A DNA stretch of 64,000 nucleotides from Gnetum montanum (Eukaryota; Streptophyta; Gnetopsida; Gnetales; Gnetaceae), in contig MNCI01004529.1 of NCBI GenBank assembly GCA_015680685.1, positions 344,360 to 408,359 of the forward strand. The letters are read 5' to 3'. The position numbers and the translations under genes were made by a program. Below are positions 47,428 to 59,449 of this stretch, piece after piece. Every line of letters begins with the position of its first letter. Position 1 is the first letter of the stretch. The notes under the pieces were generated by a model that was not told the origin of the DNA, did no database searches, and saw only the letters and a list, made by a program, of their open reading frames with translations.

Positions 47428-48352
47428 GATACTACCATCTATGGCTTTCAAAGAACCTTGCTCCCTTCCTCCACCAATATACTTGTAGCTTAAGTTGACC
47501 AGCATCCTCTTATAGTGGCTAGCACCTCAGCCTCCTCCAGCTAAATAATAAGTCACTCCCAAAATAACACAAGAAGCTAGCTCCTAAGCCTAAGGCTAAG
47601 AATACTAATCAACCAAAGACTTGGAAGGAAGTAGACCCACCAAAGCCTACTCCAGTTTTAGCCATACCCATGGACTATAATGCTCAAACTACATCAACTA
47701 GTTAATCTAGGAAGGATAATCAAAATAAAGAGAAGGAAAAGCAACCAAAACAACAAACATTGAAACATAAGGTCAAAATCCTAAGTAGAATGAAGGAAGT
47801 CAAAACCAATAGAAATAAGAAATCATCCAACAATGATAAAGACTTCCTCACTACCATGAAGTAGCTCAAGCTCTCATTATAATAAAAGGATATCTTTTTA
47901 TTCTTGTATGACTTGGTTATGATCTCCCTTGACCATTATGAAGCCTTCGTTAAGATGTTGACTTCCAATCTTATCAATGAGGATATCCCAACCAATGAAG
48001 AGGTTATTCATGCAATGATAGTATCATCCTCACCCGAAGAAGAATTGAAACCAACCATCTTAATGTTTCATAATAGCAAGGTGAAAACCAACCCTCAAAA
48101 TGGTGAGATGTTGAGAGCCCCCTCTTCATAACAATTAGAGTTGACTAGTACAAAGTGCACTAGGTGCATGTTGATGACGAAGCAGCCACAAATGTGCTTC
48201 CCTTTTCCATTGTAAAATACTTAGTCTTGGTTAAGCACATCTAGAACACCTCTACCTCCACACTCAAATCATTTAATGGATCACAGGTAGTGGTGAGAGC
48301 ACAAAGATGGATATGATTTTGCTTAAGCATACTATGGGATTTATATGGTATT
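47428..48352 (+). pseudogene. Protease region of Tat-like copy 3
   Basis: It begins with a linker that aligns with copy 1 (KEVDPPKPTPVLAIPM against KEVGPPNPTPISSIPM, each with small shifts). It continues through 47904-48131 (NEDIPTNEEVIHAMIVSSSP), and then reads VHVDDEAATNVLPFSIVKYL near 48172-48231, aligned with VYIDDGVVTNVIPYTIIKCL of copy 1. The Gly of the usual D-S/T-G is Glu here. The Athila-like element is inserted at 48353. Confidence 0.75.
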
Positions 48353-49242
48353 TGATGAGTCGTTATTGGTTGGTTGTGTCGATGAGGCCCCGTCAACACA
48401 TCTCACCCTACATCAACGAGGCCCTATTGACACAGTGTCTATCCATCGCCTATAAATACATGACTACCAGCTGCATTTATGGCAATCTAGATTTTAGTAG
48501 CAATGAAACTCTTACATTTTTGCTATTTAAAAGTTAAAATTTTCCCCCAAGTGCAGGTAGCAGGAGTCATTAACTGTACAAATCTTTATTTAAGCATTGT
48601 TGTACTTGAGCACGCTAGTGTGTGCAGCAATAAAGATGAGCTTTAACCTTGCAACACTTTGGATAGATTAGCTATTTTATTTATGCATTTACTATTTCCA
48701 ATTATTTATTAATTTTTTTCAATTAATTATTAATTATTTTTTAGTTACTATGTTAGATAAGCAATTAAGCTAGATAGATTACACACAAGTATGACTGCTT
48801 CAAAAGTAACACATATTCGCTTGGTAATCCCAACAGCATTATTGCTTGGTACACTCAGTAGCATAGCACTTGGTTACCTAATAGCAATACGTGGGTTCAT
48901 GATGTGTACAGAAAGTAGGATCGGATGCTTATGTTAGGATTAGTTAAATGATTAGTTAATTAGTTAATTTAGATTAGTTACTAAAATGAATTTTTATCTA
49001 CAATTTTAGCATCCAACTATAAAACATAAAAATGATAAAAATTGAATGCCTTGGTTACACTTAACAATACGAATGAACATCACAAGTGTAATTTGGAAGA
49101 CAACAATTGACCTTAAGGCTAGATTCACTTCCTAAAAGGGCTAGTGCACTGCAAATGATAAATTCCATGGAATTCGACCAGATTGTGCATGAATGCTTTG
49201 TGATTTGTATGGTTGGGTGTAGGGGTACCTCACTACTCATCA
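48353..49242 (+). repeat. 5' LTR of the Athila-like element
   Basis: 890 bp, TGATGAGT to ACTCATCA (an 8-base perfect inverted end pair). TATAAATA lies at 48451-48458, about 15 bases after a short array of CGA(T)GAGGCC palindrome units (48377-48435). A cluster of TTGGTAATCCCAACAGC-type words at 48818-48900 is shared with the solo LTR at 32198 and the minus LTR at 59450. Confidence 0.95.
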
Positions 49243-49243
49243 T

Positions 49244-49261
49244 TGGCATCATTATCAGGGA
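49244..49261 (+). promoter_or_regulatory. Primer binding site, tRNA-Asp type, decayed
   Basis: TGGCATCATTATCAGGGA compared with TGGCGCCGTTGCCGGGGA. The five differences are transitions, C-to-T or G-to-A, most of them at CpG or CpNpG-type positions of the canonical site. Confidence 0.85.
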
Positions 49262-49397
49262 CTTTGTTTATAAAACATGCATTATTTAGGTTTAGGTGAA
49301 TATCATTAATATCATTGTATGAACCTAAAGGTTAATATCACTCCCACTATACATAAAATTATAAAAGCACATTGACAATTTCATTTTATTTTGTAAA

Positions 49398-51940
49398 ATG
49401 TCTTCCTCTTCTCGCAAGCCTGAAGATACCAAACCATCGATCCCACAAGAATTCAAGGTGGTATACACTCATCTAGATGAGTTTGTGCCGAATTTCACCT
49501 TCATCCTACATCAGGATGAACAGATGCAATGGCGTGATATGGACGGCAACGTTGTCTTGCCCCTTGATTAATTTGTGCTTGTAATGCTATTCAAAACCCT
49601 TAAGAAGTTGGACATAGCAGATCTACATGAAGAGTACATTTTGCATGGATATGACGCTCAGAACTACTGTCCCACCAAAACACAATGTAAGTGAGATAAA
49701 AGTTAGGAGAAACTCCATGAAGCTACAAAGGGAAAACATTACACCAACCCCATGTTCCTACTAGATTAAGAGGACAATGAGGATCCTCCCTTAGAAGGTT
49801 CTCGACATGAAGATTCTTCACCCCTTGCTACTGATGGTGAGGGTGTGAACCTGACCCTACGATTGATTATTCAAAAACTAGATTTAGGAAAGAGTGATAG
49901 CCAAGGTAGGAACTCAAGCAAGCCCCCATAACAACAAGGGATCTAAGGATGGTGATCATAATAAGTGTAAGAGTAATGGTAGACACCACAGTGGTGGTGG
50001 TAGTCCACCTTCCTCTCCATCCTCTCTATCTGATTCTGAACATTCCTCTTCATCTGACAATTCTCATGGAAGCCATCATTGAAACAACCATGATGAAGGT
50101 GATCAACAAAATAACAATGATCATGGAGGCCACCAAAATCAAAGGGGTGGCTAAAACCATCATCGACATCATCAATGCAACAATGATGATGAACCCTTAT
50201 TAGTGACTCAAAGTATGCTCAATATTGCAAAGGTAGTAAGAATCCCAACCAAGCGTATGAAGGATAGTTAGATCAAGCATCTAAACATGAAAAATATTCC
50301 AAGATTTGAGGGGGGATACAATTCTAATCCACAGACACATCTACAAGCTTTTCAAGATGCCTATGCCTTACAAAACATAGAGAATGAGTTGCAAAAACTC
50401 AAACTTTTCCCAAGGATACTCATTAAGGAAGCTGAAAGTGGTACCAGTCCTTAGAGCCAGAATCTATCCATAGATGGAGTACCATGTTAGAACTATTCAA
50501 TGACAAATACCAAACATACTACAAAGTGTCTAATCTAAGAAGGCAAATCCAAGGCTGAAAACAACAAGCACATGAACCCTTGGATGCCACCGTGGGCCAA
50601 TACTATTCACTCCTACACCAATGCCCTGACCATGGCTACTCTTAGAGGGAACAACTTTGCCACATCATAGATGGGCTCAAAGCAGCAATAAGAAGAACCC
50701 TTGGGGTGTATGCCCAAGGAAGGTTGTCTGAAATAAGAGCTCATTAGATCTAAAGGTTAATCGACCAAGTAGCAAAAGAAGAAGGTCAGCTACGTAAAAG
50801 GGAAAGTGATGAAGAGTATAATAGGAACCCTTCCATCAAAAAACAAGAGGTCTGATTCTATGATGAGGAGAAGTCACTCCAGGATGAAGTGGTGAACAGA
50901 AAGACCTTGCCTATCTAAAAATCCATTTTTGACATTTCAGCCAAGGTTGATAAATTATGGGACTTTTTGGATGAAAAATTTTAAACTTCTTTGAAGACTA
51001 CTAAAGAATCCGAAGAGCAAAATAGTGATCGTAATCGCAAGAGGCAAAAAGAAGCTGAACATGCCTACCAAAGAGGTAAGGCAAAGCTACTATAGTAGAG
51101 AAAGTTGTGGAGTCTAACTCTGATGATGAAACTAAATGTGACATCTATCAATATGACCATCTAAAGGGATGTTTCCCTATGGTGTCACACTTACAAGAGT
51201 CTGGAGTGTATGCATTGAACCCTTGCCTAGCACATAGGCAAGCTCTAAGATGATTGCCTTACCCTCAAGGTAATCCAAGGTAGTTCCACCAATAGCAACA
51301 AGCTTACTACCCAAGTGGAGCTCCTCCATAACCTTATGAAAAATTCCAATAGTGGTATCAACCACAATTGTGGGGAATGCCACCGCCAAGGCAGTAATAT
51401 CCTTATAGGTAACTAGATTCATATGGGTACTATGTTTAGTAGCCCATCTTCCCTCGAAGTTTTGCAAGTCATGAATCATTTCAGTATCACTATTACCCTC
51501 TAGAGTATCACTGAACACATTCACCATCTACTCGAGGGAAAAACCCACATCTATATCCTTATCATCCTCCACATCCCCCTGCACCTACACCCCCACCTTC
51601 AACACAATTACCTCCTACTCTTTCTATGTAGGGTGAGATTCCTTTATAGCTACAACAATGAAATGCTACAAGGGTTGTACACTTACAACCTATTTTTCAA
51701 CCAAGTGGTTTGGAAAATCAATCAAGGAAATGACCTTTCTTCTAGCCCAACAGTCCTCTCCAGCCCTCACAACCTACTCTGGCTAATCACCCTACATCTC
51801 CAGCAGCCTCATCCTCTACATCAAATACCTTTGAGTGCCCTTCAAACCAAGAGCAACCTAGGATTGGCACTATAATGTTAACCCATGTTGTTTCTGACTG
51901 GATCAACGCTGGCAATCTTCCTACAAAAAGATTCAATCTA
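49398..51940 (+). pseudogene. gag of the Athila-like element and linker to protease
   Basis: The ATG at 49398 begins MSSSSRKPEDTKPSIPQEFK. A Ser/His-rich, low-complexity piece lies at 49894-50082. The gag domain remains as QTHLQAFQDAYALQNIENEL near 50335-50400 and VYAQGRLSEIR near 50707-50740, followed by a Lys/Glu-rich coiled-coil stretch. A damaged knuckle area starts CDIYQYDHLKGC near 51140. Many stops and shifts. The 116-residue minus-strand open stretch at 51177-51527 is a shadow. Confidence 0.75.
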
Positions 51941-52270
51941 GGAAGTCCACTCATCTATCTACAGATTATTGGACAAGAGCCATGCAAAACTCTTCTTAAC
52001 GCTAGTTCCAAAGTTAACCTCATCTTTCATGATATGTAAAATCCCTAGAACCTACCACCTCTTAAAAGAGAGCAACATCTATCTAGAATTAGCAGATCAG
52101 TTGATCACTGTCCCTTTGGGATTAGTAGAGGACATTATGATCACAATTTTTGGGTGGTCCTATCCTGCTGATTTTTTGGTAATCAAGATGGATAATTGGA
52201 AAGTGACTTTCCCATCATTATGGGAAGGGCTTGGTTAAGCACAGTAAACATGAAAATGGGTATAAGAAAC
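51941..52270 (+). pseudogene. Aspartic protease of the Athila-like element
   Basis: Near 51972 one frame reads EPCKTLLNASSKVNLIFHDM, where plant relatives have CKTLLDSGASINLI. The catalytic Asp is Asn and the Gly is Ser, so the protease is inactive. A second frame gives the middle part (ESNIYLELADQLITVPLGLV), and a third gives DFPIIMGRAWLSTVNMKMGI (52202-52261), the second conserved segment. The domain is thus spread over three frames. Confidence 0.8.
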
Positions 52271-53640
52271 CTATCTCTAGAAATATCTAAGGAAAATGAG
52301 CTAGGAAAGATTAAGAAGAAGCATATTTCATGCATTGCGTATAATGATAACAGGTGCAATTGCATGCAAAATATTTGGTCCATAAAGAGCACATATATTA
52401 AACCATGCAATCAGTGTGTGCAAGAGATCAATATTCAAAGGTTTCTATATGCAACAGCCACTAAGCAAGAGGGCACCCAGTGGTTGATAGCTGATTCTGA
52501 TAGCAGCACAATATGCATGGAGCCAACTGAGAGCCTAACATGTGCATATGTTGAAGGCATGAACAAAATTAAACAAGTTCATTGCCAACTCTCTAATGAA
52601 GATGATGATACCTGGTGGGGAGAGTTGAAGATCCTTGATCACTTCAAGTAAGAGCCCTTAGAACTAAAAAATTTACCAACCAATATGGAGTGTGCATTTT
52701 TAAAGAATGATAAACCAATCATCACTAATGTCAAACTTGCTCCTGAACTAAAAGAAAATTTGTTGAAAGTGGTGAATAAATGGTCAATAGCCTTTTCTTG
52801 GTCATATCCAAAGCTAACAGGAATCGATCCAAGGATATGCCAACATCACATCTACACTAACCTAGCCATGAAGCCTATAAGGTAGCCACAGAAGCGGCTA
52901 AACCCCAAATTGAAACAAATCATTAAGGAGGAGATAGATTAACTCCTCAAGGTAGGGTTTATCTATCCAATTGTAGATAGTGATTGGATTAGCCCACTCA
53001 TAATTGTACCAAAGAAGGATGGCAAATAGCAGGTTTGCATCGACATTAGACTATTAAATATGGTAACATTTAAAGATCAATTTCTTTTGCCATTTGTAGA
53101 TCAAGTATTAGACACCATATATGGGCATTGTTATTATAGCTTTTTGGATGGTTATAGTGGTTATAACCAAATCCCAATTGCACCTAAAGATTAGGTCAAG
53201 ATAACATTCAAAAATCCCTAGGGGACTTTTGCATACTGTAAGATGCCATTTGGCCTATGCAATGTCCCTGCAACATTTCAATGTTTGGTCCTGAGTATCT
53301 TTCAACAAAAAATCGGTAGTGGTGTTGAAGTCTTCATGGATGACTTCTCCACATATGAAGCTACCTTTAAGCAAGCCTTGGACCAACTTGAGCAAGTACT
53401 AAAAATATGTGTAGATACAAACCTATAGCTCAAATGGCAACAGAGCCATCTCATGGTCCAAGAAGACATTGTGCTAGGACACTGAATTTCACAAAAAGGG
53501 ATTGAGGTAGACCTAGAAAAGATAAGGCTCATCCAAGGAATAACATGCCAACCAAAGACTGTTAAAGATGTCCAATCATTCCTTGGACACACTGATTACT
53601 ATCGATGATTTATTAAGAATTTCTCTAAGATTGCAAAGCC
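52271..53640 (+). pseudogene. Reverse transcriptase of the Athila-like element
   Basis: After a linker (52196-52651) RT begins with LAPELKENLLKVVNK. It includes LLKVGFIYPIVDSDWISPLI and VPKKDG, then FLDGYSGYNQI (the first catalytic Asp segment) and MPFGLCNVPATFQ. FMDDFSTY near 53335 is the YxDD-type motif, with both Asp kept. FLGHTDYYR near 53580 is the usual RT end. Stops occur at TRP/GLN/ARG positions of relatives. Order and spacing are normal for the family. Confidence 0.9.
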
Positions 53641-54170
53641 ATTAGTAGAACTTACAAAAAGATGTACCTTTCATTTGGACCAAGGAATGTGAACATGCAT
53701 TCCAAAAATTAAAGAAAAAACTCATAGAAACACCAATCCTACAAGCACCAAAGTGGTCCAAACCATTCCATATCATGAAAGACACATCGAAATATGCTTT
53801 GGGAGCAGTGCTCACATAAATGGATGATAAGAAACGTCCATATTATATCCATTGCATAGGTCAACGCATTGTGGGAGCACAGTTAAATTACACCACCATA
53901 GAGAAAAAATTAATGGCAATGGTGTATGCACTAGAAACGTTTAGGCACTATGTGCTAGGTTACAAAGTGTTTGTGCATACAGACCATAGTGCAATTTTCT
54001 TCCTTATGAATAAGCTGACAGTGAGGCCTCATGTCATACAGTGGCTTGTAATTTTGTAGGAATTCAATCTCACTATGGTAGATCAAAAAGGGATTGAGAA
54101 TGTGGTCACTGACCACATCTCTCACTTAAGATGGAATAACAAAGAGGACGAGAGCCCGCTCTCTGACCAA
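53641..54170 (+). pseudogene. RNase H of the Athila-like element
   Basis: KDTSKYALGAVLT near 53779 holds the first Asp region. The open piece 53820-54059 carries NYTTIEKKLMAMVYALETFR (the Glu helix) and VFVHTDHSAIFFLMNK (the second Asp). A stop and LTMVDQKGIENVVTDHISHL follow, the last corresponding to the VAD.LSRL end of relatives. It would remove the RNA strand during cDNA synthesis. Confidence 0.85.
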
Positions 54171-55470
54171 TTTCTAGATGAACTCCTCTTTACTAGAGAA
54201 ATAAATGAATAAACACCTAAGAAAGAAATATGGTTCAATGGCATCCTCACATATCTTTTCACTCAAGAGATGCCACAAGACTTGAATTTTAGGAAAAAGG
54301 AACAATTTCTTCATCAAGTCAAATACTTCATGGAAATCAATGGACACCTTTACAAGGTGTGTGCTAATGGCCTGATCCATTGGTATGTCCCTAATGAAGA
54401 TCAACTATGTGTTCTCTAGGATGCTAATGAAGGACCTTGTAGAGACCACTATGTAGGAAGATGCACAACCATAAAATTCCTTATGGCAGGATACTATTGG
54501 CCTACAATCTTTAGGGATGCCCACCAATTCATCAAGATTGTCAATGTGATGAAGGGCTGACCACTCGCATGAAAGGTCCTCAATAGTGGATTCAACCACT
54601 AGAACCTTTCGACATATGGGGCGTTGACTTCATGAGTCCCATCACACCCATGTCTAATGGGAAAGTGTATACTATAGTATCAGTTGACTACTGCACAAAA
54701 TGGGCAGAAGCAACAGTCATTACTAATTATACATCATCCACTGCTATTAAATTTATATAACAAACTATCATGAATAGGTTTGGGATGCCACGTTCACTAA
54801 TTTCTAATAATGGAACTCATTTCATAGGTGCCACATTTAGAAAATTAATGCAACGCTTGGGGGTAACACATAAATTAACAACACCCTACCACCCCCTAAG
54901 CCAACAATCAAGTAGAGGTAACCAACCAAGAGATCACAAAAATACTAATGTGAACCATTAGCAAATATAGGAAGGACTAGAGTACAAAACTCAATGATGC
55001 TCTCTAGGCTTATCATTCAACTTGGAAACTTCCTATTAGATATTCTCCCTACAAGTTAGTGTACGGGAAACTTCCAACACTCCTAATTCAATCCGAGGTT
55101 TGTACACTCTCGATAGCCTATGAATTAAGCCTTGACCTAATTCTAGCATAGAAAGAAAGATTGATCAATCTAAATGTGCTAAAAAAATCATTTAGTGGCC
55201 TTATCCTTGAATGAGGTGAACAAGGGATTCAGCAAGCATCGTCATGACCTTACAATCAGGAAAGTAAAACTTCAACCAAGAGATAAGGTAACTTACTACA
55301 ACCCCACACATGTACCCTAAAAGAAAAAATTCCAAACATTGTGGGAGGGACCTTATGTCACTAATCAAACCTTTTCCTCTAGGGCCATGATAATTTACAA
55401 ACCTAACAGACCAAATAAACAGTAATTGGTCAATATTCAACAAGTAAAGCCTTTCCTAGAACCAAGATAG
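54171..55470 (+). pseudogene. Integrase of the Athila-like element
   Basis: The zinc-binding part (HYVGRCTTIKFLMAGYYWPT near 54450) keeps one clear His while the final Cys pair is gone. In the core, WGVDFMSPITPMSNGKVYTI keeps the first Asp; RSLISNNGTHFIGATF has Asn in place of the second Asp. After a shift near 54890, NQVEVTNQEITK keeps the Glu. The C-terminal part reads RDKVTYYNPTHVP and WEGPYV. The frame ends near 55470. Loss of the second Asp makes it inactive. Confidence 0.85.
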
Positions 55471-55990
55471 CCTCGTGTAACTATCGCCTTACCAAATGGA
55501 CACCCCCATTCTATTTTTTATATCTCCTCCATCCAATTGAGTCATGGGGAAGATGGCCATATATGCTGACCATTACCATGGCCTTTCAGTTTATCTACCT
55601 TTTTCTTTTTCACATTTTTTGTGTTACAAATTTTTGATTTGCAAATTTTTCTAATTTTACACCATCTTTAGTACCTTTAAATCTTCTTGATTATTTTACA
55701 CTTTCTTATATATTTTACTTTATTTTATTTTTGTTTCTTTTATTTACGTGTGATATTTTTTTCATTTTTGCTAATAATTTTGCTTTATTATCATAGGGCG
55801 CAATGTCGCTGTTGTTATTTACTAATGATGGTTTGTGCTTAATGTTTGATTGTCGATGTCTAGTTTCTATTTTTGAATTCTGAAGTCTGATAACTTCAAC
55901 ATGATTTATTTTTCATGGAATAGGTAGTGAGTCCACATCATCCACCAATCCAATGAACTCTATGGTTTTCCTTGTTCTAGAGATTTGAGG
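55471..55990 (+). other. AT-rich, intron-like interval before the 3' ORF
   Basis: A very T-rich stretch at about 55600-55795 ends in TTATTATCATAG (55785-55796), a plausible 3' splice site, followed by an ATG at 55803. In the related minus-strand element a splice-acceptor-like TGTGATTGTAG also stands directly before the 3' ORF (63292-63302). The half of the 3' ORF with the plant transposon-protein domain is not found here and may be deleted. Confidence 0.4.
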
Positions 55991-57237
55991 TCCCTTTTTA
56001 TTAAAAGAATTGACCGCAGAGCAAAATCAACACTTGGCCACAGAGGTTGCTAAACTTCATGCCCAACTTGCAAAACAAGCAATCCTCAGCCTGACAATGA
56101 CAATAGATGAAGCAATCAAATAACTTTAAGAATGATTTCAAAAGGCATAGGAGGAAGCAGTAATGGCCATCTTCAAATAATTTGTAGCAAAAGCTAAAAC
56201 ATATTCCATTAAAAAGGACTTGAATCATATGCACCAAGAGAATGAAGCATTAACCGCACAACATCATCACCTATGAAATGTTGATGCTTAGAAAGATCAA
56301 ACGAAAGAATTCATTCATCAACAGTAGGAGTAGCTTGCCAAGGTAAACACTAAACTAAGGAAATTGGTTGTAGTAAATTGTAATCTATCAATGGAGGAGG
56401 TACGCACGTTGCGACAAAAGTCTACCATCAAGATCACCGCTTGGAAGAACGAAGCCCTCAAATTTAAGAAAGTAAAGAACCACTACAAGGACCAAGTTGG
56501 CTTGCAAAATGGAATTAATGAAAAATAAATTTAGATGACAAAGATAAAAGTGAATGAACCCTCTAGAAACTCCAGTAAGGAAGAGAGATGTGGCAGCCCA
56601 TCCTTGATGGGATTGATGCCTACAAAAAAGCAGAGATATGCTTGAAGGACTTGCAAATCAAAGAAATGATAGAATACATGGAGTTGGCCAATCTCCATTA
56701 TGCAAATCTAGTAATGCTAATAGTCAGATGACCATATTTAGAATTCGAGAAACAAGTGGTAGCTCGTATCTACTATACAAGGATGAGTTCAAACACCACA
56801 AGGACACCAAGCAAAATATTGATACTACTAACACTAAACTCAAAGTTCTCATGGGATGATTCACAAATCAACGATCTATCATTGAGGACCAAGCTAGATG
56901 GATGAATGACTACCAAGAGCTGAAGAACACAATGAGAGCATTCGACATTGAACACAAACAATTTGCTACCTAGTTTGTTAATGCCAAGGAGTTGTTTCTA
57001 GCAATCCTATGTCCTTGGGATGTGCCCATTCCAACCCACATTAGGAAAGTTGTGTGGATGATGCATGATCCTAGGAGTAAGAAGGAGAAAATGAAAGCAC
57101 TACTAGATGCTTTTTTCCTTCCACCTAAAGTTGCAGTAGCAGTAGGACAACCACAACCACCTCAACCATTGCTAGTGCATGAAGCCAGTGAGGGTTCCTC
57201 AGAGCCTCAGGAACCACCACCACCTAGGACCATTTGA
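55991..57237 (+). pseudogene. Extra 3' ORF of the Athila-like element, coiled-coil part
   Basis: It lies between integrase and the 3' LTR. Near 56400 it reads EVRTLRQKSTIKITAWKNEA and then HYKDQVGLQNGI, aligning with EVRAIRQKSAIEISAWQNEA of the minus element. Later NAKELFLAILCPWDVPIPTH aligns with the minus element's PCSWEVPTPSK. The last open piece is 56992-57237 and ends PPRTI plus TGA, as the partner ends LGTI plus TGA. Heptad-rich composition indicates a long coiled coil. The function is unknown; position alone recalls the env-like or extra ORFs of Athila/Tat elements. Confidence 0.7.
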
Positions 57238-57476
57238 TCTTCTCCAACAAGCTTCACATCATCAAGGAATGTGTTGTCCAGTTTTTGGAGAGTTGTGTCA
57301 TGGTGCTCAATTTTGTGTCCTGAACAACACCATTTTTTTAATGTGTTGATCTGCACACCAGGGTACTCAATATTTTTTTGTCAAGTGAGTCAATTTTTTT
57401 TATTAAATAAAGGTTAGTTAATAATTTCATACCATCCCAATTTTGTAAAAAAACTTGAGGATGAGTTTTCATTCAA

Positions 57477-57487
57477 TCATGGGGGTA
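57477..57487 (+). promoter_or_regulatory. Polypurine tract
   Basis: CATGGGGGTA stands directly before the 3' LTR. The same TGGGGGTATGATGAG arrangement is found on the minus strand at the LTR edge near 60333. It primes plus-strand DNA synthesis. Confidence 0.8.
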
Positions 57488-58447
57488 TGATGAGTCATTA
57501 TTGGTTGGCTGCATTGACGAGGCCTCATTGATGCAATCAACTGCATCAACGAGGCCTCGTTAACAAGGCCCCATCGATGCATCTTGCCCTACATTCATGA
57601 GGCCCCGTCAATGCATCTCGGCCTGCATCGATGAGGCCTCGTCAACGCAGTGTCTATCTATCACCTATAAATACATGCCTACCAGCTACATTTATAGCAA
57701 TATAGACTTTAGTAGAAGCGAAGCTCTTGCATTTTTTCCATTTGAAAGTTAGATATTTTTTCCCTTGAGTGCCCGTAGCAGGAGTCATTGAGTGTACAAA
57801 TCTTTATTTAAGCATTGTTGTACTTGAGCATGATAGTGTGTGCAGCAATAAAGATGAGCTTTCTGATCAACCTTGTAGCACTTTGGATAGATTGGCTATT
57901 TTATTTATGCATTTACTATTTCCAATTATTTATTAAATGTATTCAATTAATTATCAATTATTTTCTCATTACTATGTTAGATAAGAAATTAAGCTAGATA
58001 TATTACACACGTAAGTACAACCACTTAGAGCATAACATGTATACACTTGGTAATCCTAGTAGCGTTATTACTTGGTACACCTAGTAGCATAATGCTTGGT
58101 CGCCTAGCAGTGGATACATGGGTTCAAAACATGTACAGAAAGTGGGATCGAATTCTTATGTTAGGATTAGTTAAATGATTAGTTAATCAAATCCCTTTTT
58201 ATCTACAATTCAAGCACCCAATTATAAAATATAAAAATGATAAAAATTGAATGCCTCAATTACACTTAACCATACCAACAAACATCACAAGTGTAATTGG
58301 AAAGACAACGATTGACCTTAAGGTTACATTCACTTCCTAAAAGGGCTAGTGTACTAGAAATGATAAAGTTCATGGAATTTGACTAGATCACATGTGAATG
58401 CTTTGTGATTTGTATGGTTGGCCATAGGGGTACCTCGCCACTCATCA
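57488..58447 (+). repeat. 3' LTR of the Athila-like element
   Basis: 960 bp, TGATGAGT to ACTCATCA. It matches the 5' LTR but is 70 bp longer, because the palindrome array before the TATA box (57666-57673) has four to five CGAGGCCTCG-type units (57511-57650) against about two in the 5' LTR. Confidence 0.95.
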
Positions 58448-58452
58448 ATATT

Positions 58453-59449
58453 CCACAATCTTGAAGTATATTCTCTCTACCTTGGTGAGTATATCATACT
58501 TCATGTAGTCAACTCCATATCACCTTTGTATCCACTCCTTCTTACTTTTAGCATCTAACTATGTGAACATATGTGTAAGTTTTGTCCCAATGTTTCGGAG
58601 TCCTAAGGCCTTTGCAATGGCCTTCATTAAGTAGAAGATCGTAATATACTTTATCTTCATAGTAGCATCTCCTTAGTGATTATTCTAGAATAGGTAAGTC
58701 TTTCCAAAATACTAGTCTTCACTGGTGGAAATTGTAGTCCAAAGTAGCAAAGTCTATAACTAATCCTGAATCTCTCATGGAGAAAACTCTAGGAATGATC
58801 CAAAGATTAGCTCTTGTAGGACCACACTCTAGATATTCTTAGTCCTTATCTTCTCTAGGATAGCTTTGATTAGGTCACCTCTAGGCTTGGCCTAGACCTA
58901 GGTACTTCACCCTACCTAGATTGTTTGATTTCTACAATTGGAATTTGACAAAAAAAAAAATCCACATCAGGCTCTTCTTTAAGAGGCCTAATTACATGGG
59001 TGGCCTTAGGTTCTTGTTATGGCTAGTGCTCCTATCCTTTTTCATATCCTTTCCTTGGGTGCTTCTCCGTCCTCTATGATGGATCACCCACTTATGGACC
59101 CCTTTTGGATGGCTTCTACAGTCACATGGATGATTAATCATTAGTCTTTGATTACTTTACTTTAGGCATTATTACCTTCAATCACCCCTAAACTAACCTA
59201 TTTTCATAAACATTTAATGTTAATGTCATTAAGTAATCATAGGTTGCTATTTTAGAAATTCTAAGGTAGCTATGTTATTATTCAATTCTTAATATTTTAA
59301 GCATTTCTATTTTTACTACATTAAGCATTCAAAAGCTTAAAGTTTTGAAGTGTTGGGAATCATAGATTTCTCTCCCCCATGACATAGAACATGACTACAT
59401 GAGTACATAACTTCATGAATAGCTAATATTATGTTTATGGTTTGCTAAA
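58453..59449 (-). other. Downstream part of Tat-like copy 3, possible antisense ORF remnant
   Basis: The plus strand shows no pol. The minus strand at about 58455-58700 has a long, almost open stretch containing FYLMKAIAKALGLRNIGTKL and VDYMKYDILTKVERIYFKIV with few stops. It would be antisense and downstream of the copy 3 protease, the same arrangement as at copies 1 and 2. The rest (58950-59449) is AT-rich with nothing recognised. Confidence 0.3.

Larger units (their letters stand above)
48353..58447 (+). mobile_element. Complete Athila/Tat-clade Ty3/gypsy element, decayed
   Basis: 10.1 kb from LTR to LTR: LTR, tRNA-Asp primer site, gag, protease, RT, RNase H, integrase, an extra 3' ORF, polypurine tract, LTR. 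Flanking GTATT (48348-48352) and ATATT (58448-58452) differ at one base. Protein wording in RT and protease, the tRNA-Asp primer site and the extra ORF place it in the Athila/Tat (non-chromovirus) clade. Stops are scattered through all domains, mostly where relatives have Gln, Trp or Arg. Confidence 0.9.

Noticed and set aside
49894-50203. Ser/His-rich open stretch as a separate small gene
   Set aside because: It fits as the low-complexity linker of the Athila-like gag and has no start context of its own.
51177-51527. 116-codon minus-strand frame
   Set aside because: It lies antisense to the gag-protease linker of the plus-strand element and shows no independent features.
57511-57650. CRISPR-like or IS-like repeat array
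   Set aside because: Units are diverged, lack unique spacers of constant size, and sit inside an LTR U3 of a plant element.
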